From the NCBI GenBank assembly GCA_016703535.1, contig JADJBV010000001.1:2170001-2234000 (forward strand): DNA of 64,000 bases. Reading direction: 5' to 3'. Source of the DNA: Deltaproteobacteria bacterium (GTDB taxonomy: Bacteria; Myxococcota; Kuafuiibacteriia; Kuafuiibacteriales; Kuafuiibacteriaceae). Position numbers and translations under genes: made by a program. Positions 49,588 to 57,432 of the stretch are shown piece by piece. A model generated the notes under the pieces. The model was given only the letters and a program-made list of their open reading frames with translations, was not told where the DNA came from and ran no database searches. Positions within the stretch are counted from its first letter, which is position 1. Each line of letters begins with the position of its first letter.

Positions 49588-52500
49588 ATGGACCGTCGTT
49601 GGGGCTGGCTGCTGCTCGGCCTGGTCGCCTGCGAGTCGAAGGTCCTGGTGGCCGAGGCCCCCCGACCGGCGGTGATGTTGACCGCACCCGCCGAGGGTTC
49701 GGACGTGACCTACGGTGTGCCTTTCCCAGTGACCGCGCTGGTGGTGGCGCCGCCCGGTGGACGCCTCCTGGCCCTGGAGTTGACCACCCGGGGCGCCGGG
49801 TCGGAGCGGCGCACCCTGCCCCTCACGGGCGAAAGCCAGACCGTGACCACCGAACTTCGGATCGATCGGGACGAGTGGTTGGGCGTCGATGGCCAAGCCC
49901 TGGAGATGGTGTTGATCGCCGAGGCCGAGCTGGACGGCCAACGTCGGGCCAGCCTGGCCGCCGGGGTGACCGTCTACCTCAGCGATCGGCGCGGGCCCGA
50001 GCTGAGTGTCCGCCCCCCCGAAGGCACGGGCCGGGTCGAGGGATTCGACTGGGCTCTCCCTGGCGGTGTTCCCGTTCAAGTCCAGCTGACCGCGCAAGAT
50101 CCGAGCGGAGGGGTCGTGACCTTGGGTGCGCTGTTGCCGCCAGCCCTCGGCGGCGATCGTCGGGTGGTCCAGGCCCCGGCAGCCTTCGGATCGGTGGCCT
50201 TCACCTTGGAGCCGCCCCTCAACGGCGATCTGGAGCTCAGCTTTTACGCCGAGGACGGGGCCCGCTCGCCCAACCGGACCACCAAAACCGTGCGGGTCCG
50301 TTTTGGTGAAGGTGGGGTCGATCAGACGCCCCCGACGCTCCAGATCTTGGCGCCGCCGACCCTGGAGTGTGGGGTGGAGGTGGCCATCGAGGCGATCGCC
50401 GAAGATCAAGGGGCGGGTCCCGAACGCCTAACCTTGTCGGGTTTGGGCGGGTCGGTCACCCGCTACGGGCCCGAGCCCGTGGATCCCGAACGCCTGCGGA
50501 CCGAGTTGCCCCTGCGCCCTTTGGCCCTGGGGCCCGTCGAGCTGGTGGCCGTCGCCCAAGACCGGGCCGGGCAGATCGCCGAGGCCGAACTCAGCGTCGC
50601 CGTCGTCGACAGCGCGCCCCCGGGCTGGTCGCCGCCGACCGGCCCCTTCCCGGAGGTGGCGCCCGGCGCGGAGTTCGACTTGGAGCTCCTGGCGGAGGAG
50701 CGCTGCGGCCAGCTCGACGCCGCGATCTTGACCGTCAGCGACGGCCTGCGAACCGTACAGGCCGAAAGTCCCTTGAGCGGTCCCCGGTGGGCGGGCCCGG
50801 CCACCTTCGATATCCCCCGGGGGATCTGCACCTTGGGCCCCTTGGAGGGCGGCCTTTGGGTGCGGGATCAACAAGGACTCGCCACGGCGACGGTGACCTT
50901 GGCGTTGAGCGGCGTCGATCGGGCGGACCCGGAGATCCAGCTGTCGACCTTGGTGCCCAGCGATGGCCTCGAGCCTGGGGAGCCGGCCCGGGCCGAGGTG
51001 GTGTTGTTTGATCCGGAGACCGGCGTCCGAAGCGCGACGGTCAGCCTCAGCGCCACGGGCCTGGTCGGGCCGGGGATCTTGGCCGAGCTGACGGCCCAGT
51101 ACCCCGTCCAAACCTGCGCCCAGATCGGCCCGGCGCCGCTGAGTTTCGAGGCCCAGATCCCGGCCGACGTTCGCTTTGGGGCGCCCGAGGCGACCTTGAC
51201 AGTGGCGGTCGAGGCCGAAGACCACGCGGGTCGGCGCCGTCGGGTGACCACCGATCTGCGCCTGGTGGACCGGGCCCCGCCGGAGCTGCTGTTTTTGCCG
51301 GCGCCCGAAGGCCCGGTGGCCCTGCCCGGCGAGGTGCGAACCTTCTTGTTGATCCTCCAAGACCGGCACCACGATCTGGACCAGGTGACGTTGACGGTCA
51401 CCGGTCCGGCCCAGCTCGCCGGGGCCGGCACCCAGGTCATTCCATTGAATGGATCGACGGCCACCGTCACGGTCGACCTGCAGATCTCGGCCAGCGCGGG
51501 GTTCGACCTGCCGATCCGCGTGGAGGCGGTGGCGACCGACACCGCCCTTTTGCCCAACGCCGGCCGGACCAGCGTGGATCTTTCGACCTGCGGCCCCCCC
51601 GGGATCGGCGGGATCGCCCCGGCCGCGGGCCCCAGCGGCGGCGGGCACCAGGTCACCGTCACCGGCAGCGGGTTTCGAAGCGGAGTCACCGAACTCTCCT
51701 TGGGTGGTGAACTTTTGGAGGACGTGGTCATCGAAAGCGCCACCGTGGCCCGCGGGCGGGTGCCCCTTGGACCCCACCCCCCGGGGCTGGTCGAGCTCCA
51801 GGTGCTCAACCGCTGTGGGCCCGCCGTGGGCACCAACACCCAGCCGGGGGCCCACCGCTACGCCGCCCCGCCGTCCCTGTTCGTGGTGCGGCCCGGCCCC
51901 GGATCCACCGCCACCCCCGGAGAGCGGCTGGCCGTCCTGGTCGGCGCCGAGGCCGATGGGGTCGAACTCACCGCGCTGAACGTGACCGTCGGCCAAGGGG
52001 CCCCGGTCGTGGTCTCGGGCGCCGGCCGCTCCGAGGTCGCTGCGCTCGCGTCGGATCTGGTGCCCCTTTCGGCCAGCGGCACGGTGCCCGTCGTGGCCCA
52101 GGCCCTCGATGCGTTCGGTCAAGTGGCCCAACTTTCGGCGCCGATCCCCGTCGCCCCGCCGGTGCGGGTGGCCCTTGGGGTCCAGGGCCCGAACCGCCCG
52201 CTTTCGATCGGAGAGATCTTCCCGCTCTATGTGGAGGCCTGGGGTTCGGATCAGTCCTCTCGGGACGTGACCGATCAAGTGAGCTTCACCTTCACGCCCC
52301 CGGGGATCATCAGCCTCGGCACTGGGCCCCAACTTCAGGCCCTGGCCGCCGGCACCGCCACCCTCACCGCCAGCTTGGGTCCGTTGTCGGCCCAACTCCG
52401 GGTCGTGGTGAGGGATGGGCTGATCTTCGCGGGTCCCCCGATTTATCTCTCTTCGCTGGCGGCCTCGGGCACGGTCGGCGCCTCGCTCCAGGTGCTCCAG

Positions 52501-53604
52501 CTTTTGGGGGGCCAGGCCGTCGACGTCACCTCGGCCGCGATCCTGGACTTCGACGCCCCGGCCATCGCCACCTTGAGCGGGTCGCGGCTCCGAGGCCTGG
52601 CGCCTGGCGATGGCACCCTCACCGCCCACTACCTGGGCCAAGAGGCACAACTCCGGGTGCGGGTGGGCTCTCGCCTCGACGTCGGCTTCGGTGAGGTTTG
52701 GCAGGTGCCGGATCGGCAGGTCTTCAGCGGCGGCCGAGTGGCCGGTCGCGTCGAGCTGCCGGCCGGGCCCGGGACCGGCGCCGGTTTTGTCTTGGGCATC
52801 AACGGAGCCCTGTTCGAGGTGGCCCCGGAAGGTTCCCTCCTGGCCACCGGACGCGCCGGCCAACACCCGGGCGCCGGGGGGCACGCGGGCTCAGGTGCGG
52901 GCGGGGGTGGCGCCGCCGCCTATCCGGGGGGCGCCCCAGGAGGACGGGGCCAACCGAACGGCGCCTCCACCCTGGATCACGGGGCCACCACCCCCGGCGG
53001 TGACGGGGGCGGTCGTTTCGGTTCCGGGGGCCGGGGCGCTCGGGCTCAGGCCACCAGCGCCGGGGCCGGGGGCGGCGGTGACGGCGACGGCGGGCGCGGC
53101 GGCGACGGGGTCCCGGCCAGCATGGTGGCCGGCGGTGTGGGTCGCCACGGCAACGACGATCGGGGCGGCGGCGGCGGCGGGGGCGGCCGGGGCACGACCT
53201 TCGGCGGCAGCGGCGGCGCCGGGGGTGGGGCCCGTTTGGTGCTGGAGGCGCCCCTCAGTGAGGTGGTGATCGACGGGTTGATCGACGCCTCGGGTGGCCT
53301 GGGTGGCTTTCGCGCCAACGGGACCCCCGGTGGCGGCGGCGGTGGCGGGGCCATCCTGATCGCGGCCCAACAACTTTTGGGCGAAGGCACCCTCCGGGCC
53401 CGAGGCGGCGCAGGGGGTGGAGCGGGCACGGTCGGCAACCGGGGCAGCGGTGGTGGCGGGGGCGGCGGCAGCGTCCGGATCGTGGCTGGCCTTCGTTATG
53501 GGGTCCGGCTGGAGCTCGACGTCGACGGTGGACGCACCACCTTGGGTTCAGGCACGGCCCGGGGTGGCGAGGCCGGACAACTCGGCCGGGTCATGCGCGA
53601 CTGA
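49588..53604 (+). CDS. Large lipoprotein with Ig-like, IPT/TIG and Gly-rich regions
   Basis: 1338 residues, start ATG 49588 with GGAGAAG upstream. The signal WLLLGLVAC is a lipoprotein signal. The first 670 residues are beta-rich repeats (GSDVTYGVPFPVTALVVAPPGG; LSVRPPEGTGRV...). An IPT/TIG domain (about 670-760: PSGGGHQVTVTGSGFRSGV) and two Big2-like segments (about 870-1025) follow. Residues about 1090-1310 are Gly-rich (GAGGGGAAAYPGGAPGG, GGGGGGGRGTTFGGSGG) around a short LVLEAPLSEVVIDGLIDASGGLGG strand, which could form a beta-helix or glycine-helix bundle. It is probably a surface adhesin or matrix protein; the binding partner is unknown. Confidence 0.85.
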   Translation: MDRRWGWLLLGLVACESKVLVAEAPRPAVMLTAPAEGSDVTYGVPFPVTALVVAPPGGRLLALELTTRGAGSERRTLPLTGESQTVTTELRIDRDEWLGVDGQALEMVLIAEAELDGQRRASLAAGVTVYLSDRRGPELSVRPPEGTGRVEGFDWALPGGVPVQVQLTAQDPSGGVVTLGALLPPALGGDRRVVQAPAAFGSVAFTLEPPLNGDLELSFYAEDGARSPNRTTKTVRVRFGEGGVDQTPPTLQILAPPTLECGVEVAIEAIAEDQGAGPERLTLSGLGGSVTRYGPEPVDPERLRTELPLRPLALGPVELVAVAQDRAGQIAEAELSVAVVDSAPPGWSPPTGPFPEVAPGAEFDLELLAEERCGQLDAAILTVSDGLRTVQAESPLSGPRWAGPATFDIPRGICTLGPLEGGLWVRDQQGLATATVTLALSGVDRADPEIQLSTLVPSDGLEPGEPARAEVVLFDPETGVRSATVSLSATGLVGPGILAELTAQYPVQTCAQIGPAPLSFEAQIPADVRFGAPEATLTVAVEAEDHAGRRRRVTTDLRLVDRAPPELLFLPAPEGPVALPGEVRTFLLILQDRHHDLDQVTLTVTGPAQLAGAGTQVIPLNGSTATVTVDLQISASAGFDLPIRVEAVATDTALLPNAGRTSVDLSTCGPPGIGGIAPAAGPSGGGHQVTVTGSGFRSGVTELSLGGELLEDVVIESATVARGRVPLGPHPPGLVELQVLNRCGPAVGTNTQPGAHRYAAPPSLFVVRPGPGSTATPGERLAVLVGAEADGVELTALNVTVGQGAPVVVSGAGRSEVAALASDLVPLSASGTVPVVAQALDAFGQVAQLSAPIPVAPPVRVALGVQGPNRPLSIGEIFPLYVEAWGSDQSSRDVTDQVSFTFTPPGIISLGTGPQLQALAAGTATLTASLGPLSAQLRVVVRDGLIFAGPPIYLSSLAASGTVGASLQVLQLLGGQAVDVTSAAILDFDAPAIATLSGSRLRGLAPGDGTLTAHYLGQEAQLRVRVGSRLDVGFGEVWQVPDRQVFSGGRVAGRVELPAGPGTGAGFVLGINGALFEVAPEGSLLATGRAGQHPGAGGHAGSGAGGGGAAAYPGGAPGGRGQPNGASTLDHGATTPGGDGGGRFGSGGRGARAQATSAGAGGGGDGDGGRGGDGVPASMVAGGVGRHGNDDRGGGGGGGGRGTTFGGSGGAGGGARLVLEAPLSEVVIDGLIDASGGLGGFRANGTPGGGGGGGAILIAAQQLLGEGTLRARGGAGGGAGTVGNRGSGGGGGGGSVRIVAGLRYGVRLELDVDGGRTTLGSGTARGGEAGQLGRVMRD

Positions 53605-53621
53605 ACGTCGCGGGTCCCACG

Positions 53622-53644
53622 AAAAAAGTGCAAGTCAGCTTGCA
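53622..53644 (-). terminator. Intrinsic terminator after the DsbD-like gene
   Basis: On the minus strand, TGCAAG-CTGA-CTTGCA (53644-53629) is a perfect six-base stem with a tetraloop, followed after one C by six T residues (53627-53622). It lies 30 bp past the stop of the minus-strand gene and also sits beyond the stop of the plus-strand lipoprotein gene. It is the clearest terminator in the window. Confidence 0.75.
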
Positions 53645-53674
53645 GAGCGCGTAGAGCCGCGATGGGCGGAGAAA

Positions 53675-56194
53675 TCAGCGCAACGCCGCGTAGCCCGTGT
53701 GTTCGACCAACACCGCCCGGAGCTCATCTTTGGTGACCGAGGCGTTCTTGCGCCAGACCACCTCACCGCTGGGCGACACCAAGGCGCTGAAGGGCAGCTG
53801 GCCACCGTCGTAGCCAAAGCGGGGATCGATCGCCCCCGGAGGAGGTTCGGCCGGGGCCAGGTAGGCGTAGGACACCGGCGCGTTCAACTTCTTCAAGAAG
53901 GCCTGGGCCTCGGGGATGCCGTCGGGCTCCTCGAAGGCGACCGTGACAAACCCACCGCCCCGAGACTCTAGGTCTCGCCCCTGTTGAACCATAAACTCCG
54001 AAAGTTCGGTCCGGCAGGGCCCACACCAGGTCGCCCAGAAGTTGACCAAGGTCCACCGCCCGTCGCCCAAGGTGCGGACCGGCTTTTGGTCGTAGAGGTG
54101 GGTCACCGCCAACGCCAAAGGCGCGGCCTTTTTGCTGGGCACCGAACTCGGCGAGGCCCCCCGGGCTGCGGCCAAGGCGTCGAGGAGGAAACGCTCGAAC
54201 TCGGCCGGATCATTGGTCGAGCTGGGGAAGGTGGCGATCACCGTGCCGTCCGCACGTTCTACTGAATAGAACGGAAGCGCCGCCGTCTGGAAGCGCTGCA
54301 CCTGGTCATCTCGGTTGGCGTCTTGTTCGGGTGTTCCGCCGTCGGTGTACAGCTCGATCCGCACCATCGAGAGGAGCAACTTCTTGATCTCGGGGCGGGT
54401 GAAGACACCTCCCTCCATGTAGCGACAGTTGGTGCACGTGTAGCCCGTGTAGTTCACGAAGACCGGCTGGCCCGTTTCAGCCGCGATCCGCTGGCCCTCT
54501 CTTCGATCGTGGATCCAGTCCAGCTCTTGCCCCGCGACTTGGCCCGCGGCGCCGGCGCCGGCGCTGACCGGCGGCAACCACCCGTCGACCCAACCGCCGA
54601 AGGCCCGGCCATTAAAGAGGCCCACCGCCAGGTAGAGCGAAAGAGAGAACATCACCGCCGACGACAACATCTGGGGGACCGAAACGCCCCCGTCTTCATC
54701 GCCGACCTTTTCGTGGCCGATTTGGAGTTTGCCCAAAAGGTAGAGCCCAGCCAGGCCAAACAGCGGAACCCAGAAGGCCAAGACCACCTCCCGAGAGAGG
54801 AGCTGGAGTTGCCAGACCAGGTCGGCGTTGGAGAGGAACTTGGTGGCCGCCGCCAGCTCCAAAAAGCCCAAGGTCACCCGGGTCGCGCCGAGCCAACCGC
54901 CGCCCGCACCTCGGAGCCTGGCCGCCGCTTGGGGGAACATGGCGAGCAGAAAAAACGGCAGGGCGAAGGCCGAGGCGAAGGCCAACATGCCCAAGGTGGG
55001 CCAAAACCAGTCGCCCCCGGCCGCCGAGACCAACACCAAGCCGACGAAGCCGACCGTACAGGTGAAGAACACAGTCGTGGCGGTCACCGCGGCGACGCTC
55101 ACGACCAAGTAGTCGGAGAAGCCGCCCTTCGACACCCCGCCCCCCGCCGCCCGACCAAAACGGGCCTCGAGGCGATTGGCGAAGCCGATCAAAAACTGGG
55201 GCGCTTGGATCTCGAAGAGGCCGAGCAGGTTGAGGGCAAAAAAGCCCAACACCACCCCTAAAAACAGGTTGAAGATCGGGTGGGAGGCGAACCGCTGTAC
55301 GCCGGTGACGCCGAAGATGATCGAGATCAGGACACCCGCGGCGGTGAAGGCGAACACCATGGTGCCCGCGTAGACGCCGGCCAAACGAGAGCCGCGGCCA
55401 AAACTTTCACCGGAGAACTTGCTGAAGAAGGAGACCGTCAACGGGATCGCCGGGAACACGCAGGGGGTCGCCAGCGCCGCCAAGCCGAAGAGGAAAGCCT
55501 TGAACAAAAAGGCCCAGACGCCCTCTTTGGTCAGGTCCTCGATGTCGGCGGGTTTGGCGGACAACTTGGCGGCGCCGATCGGGGCGGCCGGAGGCAGGGC
55601 GCTCGCGACCGTCAACTCGTCGCCGAAGGGCGCCGGCGCGATCGCCGAGGTCGGCGCGCTCGCGACCATCAGCGGGACCTTCAGCTCGATGGTCTGGTTG
55701 AGGCACTGGTCCTCGCAGATCTGCCCCCGCACGGTCACCAAAACCTGGGTCGGACCCGAAGGGGCGTCGGCGGCGATCCGGAGCTTGCGACCGATCCGAA
55801 CCGGGCTGCGGTCGTATTGTTTCAGCTGGCGATCGAAGCCGCGGTCGTAGGCCTCGTGGGGTGGGTCGCCATAAAAAGTGCCCTCGAAGGCCGCCGGACC
55901 CGAGATCGCGACCTGGAGCGGCAAGGGGCCGGGCCCCGGGTCCAAGCTCCAAAGGTGCCAACCCTCGGGCAAGTCGAGGGTGAGCAGCAGGGCGCCACTT
56001 TCACCCGGCGCCAGGGCGGCCGGTTCGACCTGGGCCTGGACTTGGAGCTTGGGATCTTCGGCCCGGGCCTGGCCGACGCCGGCGAGAAGGAGGGCAGCCA
56101 CCCATGGAAACACCCGCACGATCGCCAGCTTGACGGCTCCGCCGCGGGCTCGCAAGCGACCAGTCGAGGACGGCGGCCTATTCCGGGGCAACAC
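53675..56194 (-). CDS. DsbD-like thiol:disulfide interchange protein with an added TlpA/ResA domain
   Basis: 839 residues; the start GTG 56194 is uncertain. After a signal-like segment (AALLLAGVGQARA) there is a periplasmic DsbD-alpha-like domain with CEDQC. A membrane domain of eight segments carries the electron-transfer Cys pair ATPCVFP and FFTCTVGF. A thioredoxin-like domain with YTCTNCRYM (C-x-x-C) follows. Finally there is a second thioredoxin fold (about 690-835) with the classical WCGPC. Normal DsbD ends after the CxxC gamma domain, so the C-terminal TlpA/ResA domain is extra. The protein would pass reducing power from the cytoplasm to periplasmic partners, such as cytochrome maturation or thiol repair. 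Confidence 0.93.
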   Translation of the reverse strand: MLPRNRPPSSTGRLRARGGAVKLAIVRVFPWVAALLLAGVGQARAEDPKLQVQAQVEPAALAPGESGALLLTLDLPEGWHLWSLDPGPGPLPLQVAISGPAAFEGTFYGDPPHEAYDRGFDRQLKQYDRSPVRIGRKLRIAADAPSGPTQVLVTVRGQICEDQCLNQTIELKVPLMVASAPTSAIAPAPFGDELTVASALPPAAPIGAAKLSAKPADIEDLTKEGVWAFLFKAFLFGLAALATPCVFPAIPLTVSFFSKFSGESFGRGSRLAGVYAGTMVFAFTAAGVLISIIFGVTGVQRFASHPIFNLFLGVVLGFFALNLLGLFEIQAPQFLIGFANRLEARFGRAAGGGVSKGGFSDYLVVSVAAVTATTVFFTCTVGFVGLVLVSAAGGDWFWPTLGMLAFASAFALPFFLLAMFPQAAARLRGAGGGWLGATRVTLGFLELAAATKFLSNADLVWQLQLLSREVVLAFWVPLFGLAGLYLLGKLQIGHEKVGDEDGGVSVPQMLSSAVMFSLSLYLAVGLFNGRAFGGWVDGWLPPVSAGAGAAGQVAGQELDWIHDRREGQRIAAETGQPVFVNYTGYTCTNCRYMEGGVFTRPEIKKLLLSMVRIELYTDGGTPEQDANRDDQVQRFQTAALPFYSVERADGTVIATFPSSTNDPAEFERFLLDALAAARGASPSSVPSKKAAPLALAVTHLYDQKPVRTLGDGRWTLVNFWATWCGPCRTELSEFMVQQGRDLESRGGGFVTVAFEEPDGIPEAQAFLKKLNAPVSYAYLAPAEPPPGAIDPRFGYDGGQLPFSALVSPSGEVVWRKNASVTKDELRAVLVEHTGYAALR

Positions 56195-56288
56195 CTGCCT
56201 TCAACCACTGGACTTTTCGCTTCGTTCCCGGGCAAGCCAGGGGACCTTGTTGGCCCGGGATCCCTTCGAACCCAGGCTGATCAGCTGG

Positions 56289-57398
56289 ATGCGGAACCCG
56301 CGGGTGCGGCGGACCGTCATCCTGATGGTCCTGTGGGGCTTCATCGCCCTCACCCTGGCCCGCTTCAACTTCGTCCTGCTGCCCTTCGGTCTGGCCATCC
56401 TTTTGGCCTTCATCATGGCCCCGGCGGTCGACTTCTTGAGTGGCCTCCGGCTCGGGACCCGGCCCATTCCTCGGGTGGCGGCGGTCCTTGGGCTCTACGC
56501 GGTAGGGTTGACCTTCCTCGGCTTGTTCGGGGCTTGGGCCGGCGCTCAGGTCGGTCGGGAGTTGGCCGGCCTCGGGGGCGTCAGCAAGGCCTGGTTCGGG
56601 CACGCCCAGGAGTTGACCCAAACGGGGCTCGATAAGGTCGAGGCCTTTGCGGTCAGCAATGGCATCGAGATCGAACGCCAGGAGCTCCAAGCCTACGCGG
56701 ACGACGCCTTGGCCAACCTGAGCGCCGAGGCCGCGGGCCAAGCGAAGGGGCTGGCCGCCGTCTTTCGAGACCTGGTGGGGGGCGTGGTCCGAGCGATCTT
56801 CGGCCTCTTTTTGGTGTTGATGCTCTGCGCCTTTCTTTCGATCGACGCCCAGCGGATCGAGATCTACTTCCGGACCTTGGTGCCGCCCGAGTACCTCAAC
56901 GCCTACCGCTACCTGCTCGAGGGCATGAGCGTGGGTTTGGCCGGGGTGGTGCGGGGCCAGGTGACGATCTGCCTGACCAACGGCCTGTTGACCTTCGTCG
57001 GGTTGTGGCTGCTCGACGTGAAGTTGCCGCTGATCTTGGCCTCGGTCGCCACCATCTTCTCCTTGATCCCGATCTTCGGCTCGATCCTCTCGACGATCCC
57101 GATCGTCGCGATGGCCCTGACCGACAGCGTCGCCAAAGGCCTCTTCGCCTTGGCTTGGATCATCGGTATCCACCTGCTGGAGGCCAACCTGCTCAACCCC
57201 AAGATCATGGGGGACGCGGCCAAGATCCACCCGGTGGTGGTGGTCTTCGTCTTGATCGTCGGCGAACAAACCGCCGGGCTGATGGGGGCCCTGTTTGCGG
57301 TGCCGATCGCCTCGGTCGTCTTGACGGTCTTCAAGTTCCTCCACAAACGGGCCCTGGAGACCCAGACCCTCAGCGAAGACCTGCCCAGGCAAGCTTGA
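56289..57398 (+). CDS. AI-2E family transporter (PerM/YdiK type)
   Basis: 369 residues from ATG 56289; TTG codons at 56247 and 56250 follow an AGGGG stretch and are possible alternative starts. It has about eight membrane segments. The family core FIMAPAVDFLSGLRL and LIPIFGSILSTIPIV, HLLEANLLNPKIMGDAAKIHPVVVVFVLIVGEQ is present. Members export small molecules or ions; the link to autoinducer-2 is historical and not established for most. Its stop TGA is inside the -35 box of the next gene. Confidence 0.9.
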   Translation: MRNPRVRRTVILMVLWGFIALTLARFNFVLLPFGLAILLAFIMAPAVDFLSGLRLGTRPIPRVAAVLGLYAVGLTFLGLFGAWAGAQVGRELAGLGGVSKAWFGHAQELTQTGLDKVEAFAVSNGIEIERQELQAYADDALANLSAEAAGQAKGLAAVFRDLVGGVVRAIFGLFLVLMLCAFLSIDAQRIEIYFRTLVPPEYLNAYRYLLEGMSVGLAGVVRGQVTICLTNGLLTFVGLWLLDVKLPLILASVATIFSLIPIFGSILSTIPIVAMALTDSVAKGLFALAWIIGIHLLEANLLNPKIMGDAAKIHPVVVVFVLIVGEQTAGLMGALFAVPIASVVLTVFKFLHKRALETQTLSEDLPRQA

Positions 57399-57423
57399 GC
57401 CCTTGGGCCGCGCCCGCTACCCT
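57395..57423 (+). promoter_or_regulatory. Candidate promoter overlapping the permease stop codon
   Basis: TTGAGC (57395-57400, containing the TGA stop of the permease) and TACCCT (57418-57423) are exactly 17 bp apart. The next gene's ATG (57433) follows 9 bp after the -10 box, so the transcript would have a leader of 2-3 nt or none. Confidence 0.55.
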
Positions 57424-57432
57424 CTCGACCTG

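Noticed and set aside
50428..52884. Minus-strand open frame of 818 codons opposite the large Ig/Gly-rich lipoprotein gene
   Set aside because: The plus-strand frame has a signal peptide and recognisable IPT and Big2-like domains; the antisense translation is low-complexity and His/Gln/Arg-rich.
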